DNA from: Bacillota bacterium
GTDB lineage: Bacteria > Bacillota > Clostridia > Christensenellales > Pumilibacteraceae
Direction of reading: 5' to 3'
DNA: 64,000 nt
Assembly (NCBI GenBank): GCA_009779975.1
Contig: WRAY01000004.1
Coordinates: 1 to 64,000 of the forward strand
In this document: in pieces, positions 28,895-37,656 of the stretch
Layout of the letters: the number at the start of each line of letters is the position of its first letter
How positions within the stretch are numbered: the first letter of the stretch is position 1
Program-made: the position numbers and the translations under genes
The notes under the pieces: model-generated
Database searches by the model: none
Told to the model about the DNA's origin: nothing
The model's input: the letters and a program-made list of their open reading frames with translations, nothing else

Positions 28895-31800
28895 ATGCCA
28901 AAAGATAACAATTACGAAGAATACGAAGAAGAAATTATCGAACGCGACGAATATGTTGATGTTCCTGTTGACGAAGAGTATGAAGAATACGACGACGAAG
29001 AGGAATACGACGACGAATACGATGATGAAGATGAGTACTACGACGAAGAAGAGGAGTACGATGATGAGGACTACCCTGAAGAAGATGGGTATGACGAAGA
29101 CCATTATGACGAAAGGTTTGAGCAAGTGCTTGATGAAATTGATGACATCAAACGCAATGCTTCGCTTGCTCGTCCGGGTCAGCCCATGCCGCCGCAATAT
29201 CATCCTCATCCAACTGTTATCATGTCACCACCGCCACCACCGCCGCCACCGTCAAATGATTTGAACATCTACAACGAGTTGTCAAGATTAAGAGATGATT
29301 TGACACGCCAGCAAGGAGCACAAAACACTCACGCAGAAGTTGAAAAACTGCGTGGGCAACTTTTGAGTGAACATCGTAGAAATGAGGATATGCTTGTCAA
29401 CGAAATAAGACGATTACAAGACCGTTTTGATGAGTTAGCATCCAATCCGCCGCCGCCGCCGCAAAATCACTACAACAACCAATCACCGCCGCCTCAAAGA
29501 GAGGAAGGAGGGCGTCCTAATATGTATGAGAACAAACTGCATGCTGTCTTGATTGAACTGAAGAAAAAATTGTCCGAACTTGCGGACAAAGAGACCGCGC
29601 ATGATTTGCAAAAAAAAGTGGAAGAACTAAAAAGAGAAGTTGGAATTGAGCATGGTGCTCTCAGTGCCAAAATTGTTGAAATTCAGCATATTGCAGCAAA
29701 ACTTCCTTCGATGTTTGAAACAGTAGAAGCGTTGAGAAACGAAATAAAAACAATGCCGCAAGGCAATGTTGATTTAAGACCGGTTCTTTTAAGGCTTGAT
29801 GAAATAAGAGCACTTTTTGCAACTCCTTTGAAAGAAGCGGATTATTCTCCGATTTTGACAAAAATCGATGAAGTGACCGCACTGGTATTGTCAGACAGAG
29901 AAGTTGTTGACAAACTAAATGATTTGCAAGGAATTATTTCAACGGCAAACTTTGATGTCAATGAAGTAATCACAAGACTTGATGCAATTTGGGCGCATAT
30001 TTCTATTCCTAACAACGAAGAAGTTTTGGCAAAACTTGACGAGATTGAAAAAACATTCTCAAATGAAGCGGTTCTTGAAAGAATTGAAGAAGTTGCTCAA
30101 GAGGTCAGAGCATTTTCAAATTCAAGCATTAAAGTTGACCCTGAGTCTGTTCATGTTGACCTCTCTTCTGTCATTGACAGAATTGAGGAATTAAAACTTT
30201 TCTTAAACCAAGAAACCGACTTAGGTCCGGTCATGCAGAAACTCGATGAGATTTTGCTGAATAATTTGGTCGCATCATCATCACCAAGTCAAGACGAGCA
30301 AATGAGAGAAGTCCTTCAAAAAATTGAAGAATTGAAATTCTCAACTCCTATTGCAACTCTTGATGACGAGGGAGAGCCGGCGACACTGGATCTTTCTCCG
30401 ATACTTGAAAAAATTGAAGAAATCAAAATTTCTCAAAAAGAAGAGTTATATCCGATTATTGAAAGAATTGATGAATTAAGAGAGAATGCTGTTCATGAAG
30501 TTTCTTCAAAAAATGAAATTTCAACTTCGCAGTTGAGTGAAAAACTGGACAGAATTGTTGAATCTGAAACTTATCTAAATGAAAAAATCGACAGAATCTA
30601 TGAACAAGAAAACAACCTAAACCAAAAAGTCGACAAAATTTTTGAGCAAGAAGTTGCTATTCAAGACAAAGTCACCTCGCTTGAAGACATTATTTTAAGC
30701 GTTATTTCGCAACTTCCTGATGTTCAAAAAATTGAAGACACTAACGAAAAAGTAGACAAAATTTGCTCTCAAGAAGAAGAGACGCTGAACAAAATTGATG
30801 CACTGCAAGGGACTGTTTTGTCACTTTCTAATCTTGGGATAGAGAAAGAAAGAATCTATGAATTGCAAAAATCAATAGATGACATCAAAAATCAATGCAA
30901 TGCTTTGGAAGGAAAAGATGTTGATTTATCGCCTGTTGTCGAGCAAATAATCGACATCAAAAATGATATCTATCACCTTGCATCTCGTGATGAGATAACT
31001 CCTCTTGCTCAAACAATAAAAGAAGAATACAATGCGCTGCATGAAAAAATTGACACTATGCCTCATGGCGAAGTGTTGACCGAAGTTGTTGCGGTGCGTC
31101 AAAGAGTGGAAGATTTGCACGCTGAAGTTCAAAATTTCAAACTTGATATTCTAACTCAAGACAACCCAGACACTGTAACAAAAGACGACATAGGCGACTT
31201 AAAACACACTCTTGCAGTGGCTCATAACACCTATATCGACACCCACAAAAAAATTGAAGAGTTGTTTGCGGACATTGAATTTTTGAAATCTTCAGTTCAA
31301 AACAACCAAGAGCATATCGACATCATCAACAAAAATTGCGAAGTAACAAACGACAATTTTGAAAAAGTCCGCTCGGGTTTTGAAAAAGTTATATCCGAAA
31401 TTCAAGCAATAAAAGGTTCATTTGTCGAAGTTGAGAACGCTGACGGTGAAAAAACCGTTGTTCAAGACGAGGGTCTAAGAAGTGCTTTGAGTGAAGTTAA
31501 TGACAAACTCTCCTCCGTTCTTTATGGTTCTCCCGACACCGATGTTGACAATATTCAATTTATCTTAACTTCACTTAGTGACATCAAAGAAAAACTCGGT
31601 GCAACTCCCAGTGTTGACGGTGACATGAGCAAGATTTTGGATGACCTTGCTTATTTGAGAAACCAAGTTGAAGCAAACACAACAGATGATGACATAGATT
31701 TAGCTGCAACATTTACCAACGAAGAATTGGGAATGATTCATGACGAACTAAGGCAAATTACTGATCGTCTCATAAACCAAGACAGCAACAATTTGGTTGA

Positions 31801-34800
31801 AGAACTGTCCGCTATTCGTGACGAATTCAAAGCAACTCTAATACTTGAGCAGCACGATGTAATAAAAGAAATCGAGAGTCTAAAAAGTGAACTAGGCACT
31901 CTTAAAGATGACTTGGCACTAATTGCAGACCTCAGAAGTGAATTGAGTGTCTATCATGGTGAAGTAAAAGGCGTGACAGACGGCGTTATTTCAAAAGACG
32001 GCGAAAGTTTGACGAGCGGTGAAATAAACCAAGTTTTGCAAGAAATTGTTTCGCTTCGTGACGAGTTGCAACTTTTCAGAGACAGTCATAATGCTCCTAT
32101 TGAGAATGAAGAGGGTATTTTGCTTGAAACTCAAATGCCCGTTGCAGATGAAAATCTTACCATTCTTTTGGAAGAGTTTGCACTGTTGAAAGCGGAACTT
32201 CTTGATAATCCTGTCTTTAGTGAAATTGAGGAAATAAAAGAAATTCTACTCCGCAGAACAAGGTCACAATCTCTGTCCGATGAAGCAGTGAGCAATGAGA
32301 GAGTGACAGAAGAAGGCGAAGAGTTTGTTGTTAATGAACAAAGCATTTCAACAAATGCTTTAGATGTTGTTCTTGACGAACTTGATGCAATAAAAAAAGC
32401 GCTTGCAAACAAAGAAGAAGAAGAAACTTATCCGCAAGCAATATCGTCGGAATTGAGAGACGAGTTGGAGTTTATCAAAAGCCAACTCAGCGACATTCAA
32501 CTTTCTCGCATACTCACGCTAACTGACGAGCAAGATGGTGAAAACGAGGGGAATGCAGCAGCACAATCAACACTTCAAACAATCGCTCTTAGTGACGAAT
32601 TAAAAGAAGACCTAGAGTTAATCAAACGACAACTCGAAGCACTATTTGAAAAAAATACAGGAGTGACAAACGACATCGGCGAAGAAGAGAGCAGTCACTA
32701 CTTGCAGCCTTTGTCCGAAACAATAAGAGAAGACCTTGAATTAATAAAATCACAACTCAATGACCTTCAACTGGGTAACGCTTTGATGCAAGATGAAAGA
32801 GAAGAAGCAGTCTCTATTTCTTCCGGTAATGAAGTCCTCTTAGAGTTGAGAAATCTGCGTGATGAAATGATAAGCGAAATTCAAGGACTTTTGAGAAATG
32901 AGACTGTTGAAAAAGAAGATGTTCCGTTATTCGATGACCTTCGCCTAATAAGAGATGAAATCTTAGGTGTCAGAGGTGATATTCAATCAATAAAAGAAGA
33001 GCCTGATTTTAGCGTAATTAAAGAAGTATTGACGCTAAGAGAAGAATTCCAAGCATTCAAAGACGAACTCTATGAAACTCGTCAAGAATTGAAAAAACCG
33101 TCCAATGAAGATATTTTGACAGAGGAATTAAATCTCTTCAAAAATGAATTAAAAGGCGACATCAACGAATTGAAAGAGTTTGGCATTTCCTCGGCAATAG
33201 ACCCTGCAATTTTTGTTGAATTAAAAAATGATATTCTAGGCGAAATAAAAGAATTTTCAACTGAAACTGAACCGCAAGAAATTTTAAATATTTTGCGTGA
33301 TGAGTTTACTATTATTCGTGAACAGATTAATTCTTTGAAAGAAAAAGAAGAAAGGTCAGCCTATGAATTGGAAGGCAATTCTTATCAAGACGACATTTCA
33401 AAGCATGAAGAACTAATCGCAGAATTCAGAGTTCTAAGAGATGAAATAAATGAATTGAGAGTTGCGCCTCTTGCCGCTCAAGAAGAGACAGGCGAACAAG
33501 TGGACATCGCAAGTGAATTTAAGTCGCTAAGAGAAGAATTGTTTGAATTAAGAAATATTCCCGACCCGATTGCCCCCCAAGTTGTTGTTGAGCCAAGCGA
33601 GCAATACTTTGCCGTCTTGGAAGAGTTCCGTGCAATAAAAGACGAAATCACTTCTTTAAAAGTTGAAAGGGCAGAGGTTGCTGACACTGCGGCAGTTCAA
33701 CAAAATAACGAAATATTCAATGAACTTCGTGACGGTTTGTTTGCACTAAGAGAAGAAATAGCACTCTTAAAAATAGAGCAGCCTCAAGTGCAAGTCGTTG
33801 AAACAGAGCAAAATACGCAGTTATTTAACGAACTGAAAGAAGGTATTTTTGCTCTTAGAGATGAAGTCGCAACTCTAAAATCGGATCAGCCAAAAGCAGC
33901 AAACAACAATGACGAAATTCTTTCTCAAATAACAGATTTAAAAACGGAAATGCTTGCTCAAAGAGAGGCGGACTCAACAAGTGTTAGTTTCATGGCTGAG
34001 ATGGCAAGGCTTTTAGAGCGTCAAAATCAATATATTAACGAGTTATCAACCGTCCGCATGGCAAAAGAGATGGCAAATCTCAGAGATGAGATTGTTGCAT
34101 CACTTCCGTCAATTTTGAGAGATGAAATGCCTCAAGTTCCTAACTTTGAGGGAGAACTTGTTAAAATGAGAGAGGAGTTGACAGCGGCGAGCGGTGCAGT
34201 TGTCGACAACGCAACTATTCTTGACGCACTCTCAAAAATCTATAACGAAGTTTCAAATGAAAAAGACAGCGAAGAAAGAAGGTTAATCTTGTCAGAAATC
34301 TCTCGCCTCAATTCATCACTGACTCATATTTCGGACAGAGAAACAAAAAGCAGTGTCATCAACGAAAAATCTCTTTCTCGTGCGGTAAGCGATTTGAAAT
34401 CAGAGTTAAACAGCATTGCAGGCATCGTCAGAAATGAATCTAACATAACTGAAAATATTTTCAACAGATATGAAACAATTGAAAACAAAGTTCAGTCATC
34501 AGAGTCTAAAAAATCAGCAACCAGCAAAAAAGCACAATCAAGTTCAAAACAGTCATCAAGCAAAAAGTCATCATCCGCAAAAGGAGCAACAGCAAAAAAG
34601 CAGCCTCAACCGGAAATTAAAACTGAAAAAGAACCTGTTGAGATAGCGCCTGAAACTATTGAAAAAACTCCGCCGGCAAAACAGCCTCCAAAGCCAAAAC
34701 CAAAGCCGCCGGCGAAAAAAACAAAAACAGTAAAACCGAAAGATGAAGAGTCATCATTTTCACAATTTTTCCACGAAGAGCGCCATGAAGAAGAACACGC

Positions 34801-35191
34801 TTTCTTCCAACAAGAAATGTCGGCAGAAGAATTGATTAACAAAATCGAGTCGGAAAGCCAAGGCTTCAAAGGAGACAAAAAGACGGAGGAACTAGGTGTT
34901 ATTCCCGAAAGAAAAAGAACAACAGGGGAGAGAGCAACTTTGTCGAATGACGAATTGGAAATAGCATCTCGTCTTGCAAAGCAAGTTGCCAACAAACTAA
35001 TAATGGAACAACTGGTTCAACAACTAGGCGATGGCGGCGTTCCAAAAGCAAAAGTTGATGAAATTGTTCGTGACATCTTGCCGCAAGAATTCACAACTAT
35101 TGCAATGAATGAGCAAACCGACCAAGTCAGAAGAATAGCAAACCAACTAGTTCTTGACAAACTTCGTTCACGCTTGACAGGCAGAAAATAA
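28895..35191 (+). CDS. Giant acidic-head coiled-coil cytoskeleton-like protein
   Basis: 2098 residues, no signal peptide or span, so cytoplasmic. Residues 1-77 are an Asp/Glu/Tyr head with the same opening as the 206-aa protein; 100-120 is Pro-rich (a run of eight Pro); the shared IYNELSRLRDDLTRQ follows. Residues about 150-1860 are predicted helix/coiled coil with recurring LRDELxxLK-type and EDLELIKSQL-type units. About 1868-1960 is a Lys/Ser/Pro-rich linker (PKPKPKPP), and 2008-2098 is a compact C-terminal domain with LAKQVANKLIMEQLVQQL. The build (acidic head, rod, linker, end domain) suits a filament or tether. Own promoter, and a strong terminator follows. Role is inferred from composition and position only. 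Confidence 0.87.
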   Translation: MPKDNNYEEYEEEIIERDEYVDVPVDEEYEEYDDEEEYDDEYDDEDEYYDEEEEYDDEDYPEEDGYDEDHYDERFEQVLDEIDDIKRNASLARPGQPMPPQYHPHPTVIMSPPPPPPPPSNDLNIYNELSRLRDDLTRQQGAQNTHAEVEKLRGQLLSEHRRNEDMLVNEIRRLQDRFDELASNPPPPPQNHYNNQSPPPQREEGGRPNMYENKLHAVLIELKKKLSELADKETAHDLQKKVEELKREVGIEHGALSAKIVEIQHIAAKLPSMFETVEALRNEIKTMPQGNVDLRPVLLRLDEIRALFATPLKEADYSPILTKIDEVTALVLSDREVVDKLNDLQGIISTANFDVNEVITRLDAIWAHISIPNNEEVLAKLDEIEKTFSNEAVLERIEEVAQEVRAFSNSSIKVDPESVHVDLSSVIDRIEELKLFLNQETDLGPVMQKLDEILLNNLVASSSPSQDEQMREVLQKIEELKFSTPIATLDDEGEPATLDLSPILEKIEEIKISQKEELYPIIERIDELRENAVHEVSSKNEISTSQLSEKLDRIVESETYLNEKIDRIYEQENNLNQKVDKIFEQEVAIQDKVTSLEDIILSVISQLPDVQKIEDTNEKVDKICSQEEETLNKIDALQGTVLSLSNLGIEKERIYELQKSIDDIKNQCNALEGKDVDLSPVVEQIIDIKNDIYHLASRDEITPLAQTIKEEYNALHEKIDTMPHGEVLTEVVAVRQRVEDLHAEVQNFKLDILTQDNPDTVTKDDIGDLKHTLAVAHNTYIDTHKKIEELFADIEFLKSSVQNNQEHIDIINKNCEVTNDNFEKVRSGFEKVISEIQAIKGSFVEVENADGEKTVVQDEGLRSALSEVNDKLSSVLYGSPDTDVDNIQFILTSLSDIKEKLGATPSVDGDMSKILDDLAYLRNQVEANTTDDDIDLAATFTNEELGMIHDELRQITDRLINQDSNNLVEELSAIRDEFKATLILEQHDVIKEIESLKSELGTLKDDLALIADLRSELSVYHGEVKGVTDGVISKDGESLTSGEINQVLQEIVSLRDELQLFRDSHNAPIENEEGILLETQMPVADENLTILLEEFALLKAELLDNPVFSEIEEIKEILLRRTRSQSLSDEAVSNERVTEEGEEFVVNEQSISTNALDVVLDELDAIKKALANKEEEETYPQAISSELRDELEFIKSQLSDIQLSRILTLTDEQDGENEGNAAAQSTLQTIALSDELKEDLELIKRQLEALFEKNTGVTNDIGEEESSHYLQPLSETIREDLELIKSQLNDLQLGNALMQDEREEAVSISSGNEVLLELRNLRDEMISEIQGLLRNETVEKEDVPLFDDLRLIRDEILGVRGDIQSIKEEPDFSVIKEVLTLREEFQAFKDELYETRQELKKPSNEDILTEELNLFKNELKGDINELKEFGISSAIDPAIFVELKNDILGEIKEFSTETEPQEILNILRDEFTIIREQINSLKEKEERSAYELEGNSYQDDISKHEELIAEFRVLRDEINELRVAPLAAQEETGEQVDIASEFKSLREELFELRNIPDPIAPQVVVEPSEQYFAVLEEFRAIKDEITSLKVERAEVADTAAVQQNNEIFNELRDGLFALREEIALLKIEQPQVQVVETEQNTQLFNELKEGIFALRDEVATLKSDQPKAANNNDEILSQITDLKTEMLAQREADSTSVSFMAEMARLLERQNQYINELSTVRMAKEMANLRDEIVASLPSILRDEMPQVPNFEGELVKMREELTAASGAVVDNATILDALSKIYNEVSNEKDSEERRLILSEISRLNSSLTHISDRETKSSVINEKSLSRAVSDLKSELNSIAGIVRNESNITENIFNRYETIENKVQSSESKKSATSKKAQSSSKQSSSKKSSSAKGATAKKQPQPEIKTEKEPVEIAPETIEKTPPAKQPPKPKPKPPAKKTKTVKPKDEESSFSQFFHEERHEEEHAFFQQEMSAEELINKIESESQGFKGDKKTEELGVIPERKRTTGERATLSNDELEIASRLAKQVANKLIMEQLVQQLGDGGVPKAKVDEIVRDILPQEFTTIAMNEQTDQVRRIANQLVLDKLRSRLTGRK

Positions 35192-35214
35192 TTCCTAAAA
35201 AATCATAATAATTT

Positions 35215-35254
35215 AAAAGGGTATTAACTTTTGAAAAAAAGTTAATACCCTTTT
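35215..35254. terminator. Bidirectional terminator, cassette 1
   Basis: AAAAGGGTATTAACTT and AAGTTAATACCCTTTT form a 16-bp perfect stem. The flanking A and T runs serve both the 2098-aa gene and the convergent xre gene. A near-identical hairpin lies at 35887. Confidence 0.9.
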
Positions 35255-35257
35255 GTT

Positions 35258-35476
35258 TTAATAATCATCTATAAGACCAATTAAATAATCCGATGGGACA
35301 TCAAAATATTTAGCAATAATAGATAGTGATTCAATATTAGGACTATATTTTCCAGTTTCCCAATTTCCAATGACGGCATAGTGAATAGAAGTTTCTTTGC
35401 CTAATTGTCGTTGAGTTAGACCTTTTTCTTTTCTTAATTCCACTAATCGTTCACTAAAGATTTGCTTTGTTCCCAC
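35258..35476 (-). CDS. Xre-family transcriptional regulator, copy 1
   Basis: 72 residues, almost entirely one HTH_3 domain: LVELRKEKGLTQRQLGKETS, then the recognition helix around IHYAVIGNWETGKYSP, ending PSDYLIGLIDDY. The start is GTG at 35476. A minus-strand TATAAT (35483-35488) and TTGAAA (35505-35510, 16-bp spacer) put the inferred transcript start on the GTG itself. It is divergent from the small gene at 35590. Probable repressor of that gene and itself. Confidence 0.85.
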   Translation of the reverse strand: MGTKQIFSERLVELRKEKGLTQRQLGKETSIHYAVIGNWETGKYSPNIESLSIIAKYFDVPSDYLIGLIDDY

Positions 35477-35482
35477 AGCATT

Positions 35483-35566
35483 ATTATAGCAGATATATAA
35501 ACAATTTCAACAAAGCAGTTATTGCACTGCAAATTGTTTGACATCTTCCTAATTTTTTGTTAAATT
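35483..35566. promoter_or_regulatory. Divergent promoters with overlapping inverted repeats, cassette 1
   Basis: Minus: TTGAAA (35505-35510) with TATAAT (35483-35488). Plus: TTGACA (35538-35543), 17 bp, TAAATT (35561-35566). AAACAATTT (35499-35507) and AAATTGTTT (35531-35539) are a perfect inverted pair, each touching one -35 box; GCAGT-N6-ACTGC (35515-35530) lies between them. These are candidate Xre operators. Confidence 0.65.
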
Positions 35567-35589
35567 AAAAATAAGAGGATACCTATAAA

Positions 35590-35846
35590 ATGAACTTTGC
35601 AAAAGAGATGTTAATAAAGATACTTGAAAATGAGCAAATCAAAGTAAAAATAAGCATATCCAAAAAAGACTATGCGAAAATGTTTGCTGATGGCTGTTAT
35701 GTTGCGCTAAGTCAAATCAGGGAAATCATCAAAGACGACAAACTAAGCACTATCAGTGCATTGAGCGGATAGTTTGTATATTTGAACGACTTGAGCGGAC
35801 TGCGGGAGCAGACATGATAGGGGATGGGAAAACAAATTTATTCTAA
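35590..35846 (+). pseudogene. Small helical protein, copy 1, frameshifted
   Basis: Matches the intact gene at 36213 at about 96% over the first 165 bp, opening MNFAKEMLIKILENEQIKV. One G is missing after 35748 (AAGC-ACTATC against AAGCGACTATC), so the frame now stops at 35772 after 60 residues. Restoring the base gives DYQCIERIVCIFERLERT and a different tail to 35846. A ribosome site (AAGAGGATA) is present. The product may be a truncated but expressed protein; the function is not recognised. Confidence 0.75.
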
Positions 35847-35886
35847 ACAGACAGAAAATAAACCCTGAAAAAAACCGAAACAGTTT

Positions 35887-35925
35887 AAAAGGGTATTAAC
35901 TTTTTTTCAAAGTTAATACCCTTTT
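35887..35925. terminator. Bidirectional terminator, cassette 2
   Basis: AAAAGGGTATTAACTTT and AAAGTTAATACCCTTTT around a short T/C loop. The same stem as at 35215, which marks the left edge of the duplicated cassette. Confidence 0.85.
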
Positions 35926-35928
35926 GTT

Positions 35929-36138
35929 CTAATAATTATCTGTTCTGCCCAAAAGATAGTCGGCGGAAACATCGAAAAAATCGGCTAACCGTTTTAGTTC
36001 TTCTATGTTTGGAGAACTAAGACCTCTTTCCCAATTACTGATTGTTCCAAAAACAACATTCATTACTTTGGCGATATCGGTTTGTTTTAGGTCTCTTTCA
36101 AAACGCAATTCTCGTAGTCTTTTGCGGAAAATATCCAT
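35929..36138 (-). CDS. Xre-family transcriptional regulator, copy 2
   Basis: 69 residues, one HTH_3 domain: RELRFERDLKQTDIAKVMNV, recognition region VFGTISNWERGLSSP, ending SADYLLGRTDNY. It is clearly diverged from copy 1 (roughly 40-45% identical by eye) although the neighbouring small genes are near-identical. A minus-strand TATAAT (36150-36155) lies about 12 bp before the ATG, giving a very short leader. Divergent from the gene at 36213. Confidence 0.87.
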   Translation of the reverse strand: MDIFRKRLRELRFERDLKQTDIAKVMNVVFGTISNWERGLSSPNIEELKRLADFFDVSADYLLGRTDNY

Positions 36139-36176
36139 ATATTAATTAAATTATATCAAGTAACCATTCCAAAATA

Positions 36177-36206
36177 CTTGTAATTACAAGAACCTTTGAG
36201 TATAAT
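36177..36206 (+). promoter_or_regulatory. Promoter with 14-bp palindromic operator, cassette 2
   Basis: TTGTAA (36178-36183), 17-bp spacer, TATAAT (36201-36206), then ATG at 36213 with no room for a leader. CTTGTAATTACAAG (36177-36190) is a perfect 14-bp palindrome over the -35 box and a likely Xre copy 2 site. Confidence 0.75.
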
Positions 36207-36212
36207 TATATA

Positions 36213-36455
36213 ATGAACTTTGCAAAAGAAATGTTAATAAGGATACTTGAAAATGAGCAAATCAAAGTAAAAATAAGCATATCCAAAAAAGACTATGCGA
36301 AAATGTTTGCTGATGGCTGTTATGTCGCACTAAGTCAAATCAGAGAAATTATCAAAGACGATAAACTAAGCGACTATCAGTGTATTGAGAGGATAATCGG
36401 TATATTTGAGAGATTAGGAACTGATTGTGGATCTAGACATAGTGAGGTTAAGTAG
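36213..36455 (+). CDS. Small helical protein, copy 2, intact
   Basis: 80 residues, not recognised. Mostly helical and charged: MNFAKEMLIRILENEQIKV then a KISISKKDYAKMFADGCYVAL segment and DYQCIERIIGIFERLG. No signal peptide or span. Divergent from an Xre regulator with a shared palindrome, an arrangement typical of small self-regulated modules (repressor plus effector, or antitoxin plus toxin); the role is not shown. Predicted to be leaderless. Confidence 0.75.
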   Translation: MNFAKEMLIRILENEQIKVKISISKKDYAKMFADGCYVALSQIREIIKDDKLSDYQCIERIIGIFERLGTDCGSRHSEVK

Positions 36456-36556
36456 AGCCCAACATAAAAGATGAAAACCCTTGACAAGGGTCTTCGTACC
36501 CCTTTGTTGGGATGGTTACATGTAATAGCACTCTACGACAAGAGTGTTGAAAACAC

Positions 36557-36585
36557 TTGACAAAGAGTGTTAAATAAGTTAAGAT
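36557..36585 (+). promoter_or_regulatory. Sigma-A promoter of cutA
   Basis: TTGACA (36557-36562), 17-bp spacer, TAAGAT (36580-36585). The -10 overlaps an upstream in-frame ATG at 36584, so translation probably starts at 36596, a few bases after the inferred transcript start. Upstream, CCCTTGACAAGGG and short GAGTGTTGAAAACACTTGAC repeats fill 36456-36556. Confidence 0.7.
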
Positions 36586-36595
36586 GATAAATGAA

Positions 36596-36907
36596 ATGAA
36601 ACAATATATTGAAATAACAACAACTTTTAAAAACAGGGAAGATGCGGAATGTTTTGTTAAAGGTATTTTGGATGCAAAACTTGTTGCGTGCGTTCAAATG
36701 AGTGAGATTATGAGTTGGTATAGTTTTGAGGAAAAAAATTGTTCTCACAAGGAATATAGACTTGCAATGACAACTTGTTCATCACTTTTTGAAAAGTGTG
36801 AAGAATTTATCAAAAAACATCACCCTTACAAACTTCCGCAAATCGTTGCGAAAAAAATAGAATATATTTCAGTTGAGTATTCTGACTGGGCAGACGGACA
36901 AATCTAA
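36596..36907 (+). CDS. cutA: CutA1-like divalent ion tolerance protein
   Basis: 103 residues from MKQYIEITTTF. Matches the CutA1 trimer family: EDAECFVKGILDAKLVACVQM (the AACV-type strand), a central SEIMSWYSFEEK, and the hallmark HPYKLPQIVAKKIEYISVEYSDW near the end. CutA1 is linked to copper/divalent cation tolerance but its biochemical role is unsettled. The stop is directly followed by the ATG of the acyltransferase gene, so the two are an operon. Confidence 0.88.
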   Translation: MKQYIEITTTFKNREDAECFVKGILDAKLVACVQMSEIMSWYSFEEKNCSHKEYRLAMTTCSSLFEKCEEFIKKHHPYKLPQIVAKKIEYISVEYSDWADGQI

Positions 36908-37654
36908 ATGATAATTGACAGTGACGGAATAAAAAGGATTGAAAGATTTAGTGAAAAAAATTTTAGCAATCCTCAAAGAAAAAGGCGAAAGCAACTAAAG
37001 ACAAAAAAGGATATTTTCAACAAAAATCCTTTGAGGCTTTTCTTTGGGAAAATTCTTGTTTTTCTTTCGTTTTTGATTTTTTCACCTTTTATCAAAGCAA
37101 AGTATCGTTTGAAAATCGAAAACAGAAAGGCACTGAAAAAGATAAAGGGAAAGGGTGCAGTTGTTGTGATGAATCACTCAAACTATTCAATCGACGGACC
37201 GTCTTTGATATTTCAATCGCTTCCTCGAAGATGTTGGGTAACGGTTCCTGAAGTAGTTGCAACAAGAAAACTAAGCGTTATCCCATTCCCTCAAGACCTT
37301 GCAAACATGAGAGTGTTTAAAGAGGTTATTAATGAAAGACTGGAACTAAATCAACTTGTGACATTTTTTCCGGAAGTAACACCTTGGGAATACTATCGAA
37401 GCACTCGCCCGTTCAAAAGCGGAGCATTTCGATTTGCTGTTCAAAACAATGTTCCGATACTCCCGATAGCGATGTGTTTTCGTATTATCAACAAAAAAAA
37501 TGGCAGGAAAAAATATCGTGCCACAATGCATTTTTTTGAACCAATATATTCAAACAAAGAACTAACCGAAACAAAAGCCATCGAAGAACTAAAAAACAAC
37601 ACCTATGTTTTGATTCAAGAAAGGGTTGAAAAGGAAAGGGAGAAAGATGTTTAA
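36908..37654 (+). CDS. PlsC-like acyltransferase, 1
   Basis: 248 residues. An N-terminal hydrophobic segment (about 38-58) suggests membrane association. The acyltransferase motif I NHSNYSID (NH-x4-D) is present near residue 90; motif III is FPEVTPWE instead of the usual FPEGTRS, and motif IV VPILPIAM is present. The family transfers acyl groups to lysophosphatidate in phospholipid synthesis. It starts on the base after the cutA stop. A second family member with a more canonical PEGG motif is at 47064; the altered motif III here may mean a different substrate. Confidence 0.85.
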   Translation: MIIDSDGIKRIERFSEKNFSNPQRKRRKQLKTKKDIFNKNPLRLFFGKILVFLSFLIFSPFIKAKYRLKIENRKALKKIKGKGAVVVMNHSNYSIDGPSLIFQSLPRRCWVTVPEVVATRKLSVIPFPQDLANMRVFKEVINERLELNQLVTFFPEVTPWEYYRSTRPFKSGAFRFAVQNNVPILPIAMCFRIINKKNGRKKYRATMHFFEPIYSNKELTETKAIEELKNNTYVLIQERVEKEREKDV

Positions 37655-37656
37655 TT

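Noticed and set aside
28032-29209. Hydrophobic minus-strand frames opposite the acidic heads
   Set aside because: Val/Ile/Phe runs are the complement of GAC/GAA/TAC codons, not a membrane protein.
16404-35191. Homology to Mycoplasma cytadherence proteins
   Set aside because: Only composition and layout are similar; no EAGR box or shared motif was seen, so only an analogy is noted.
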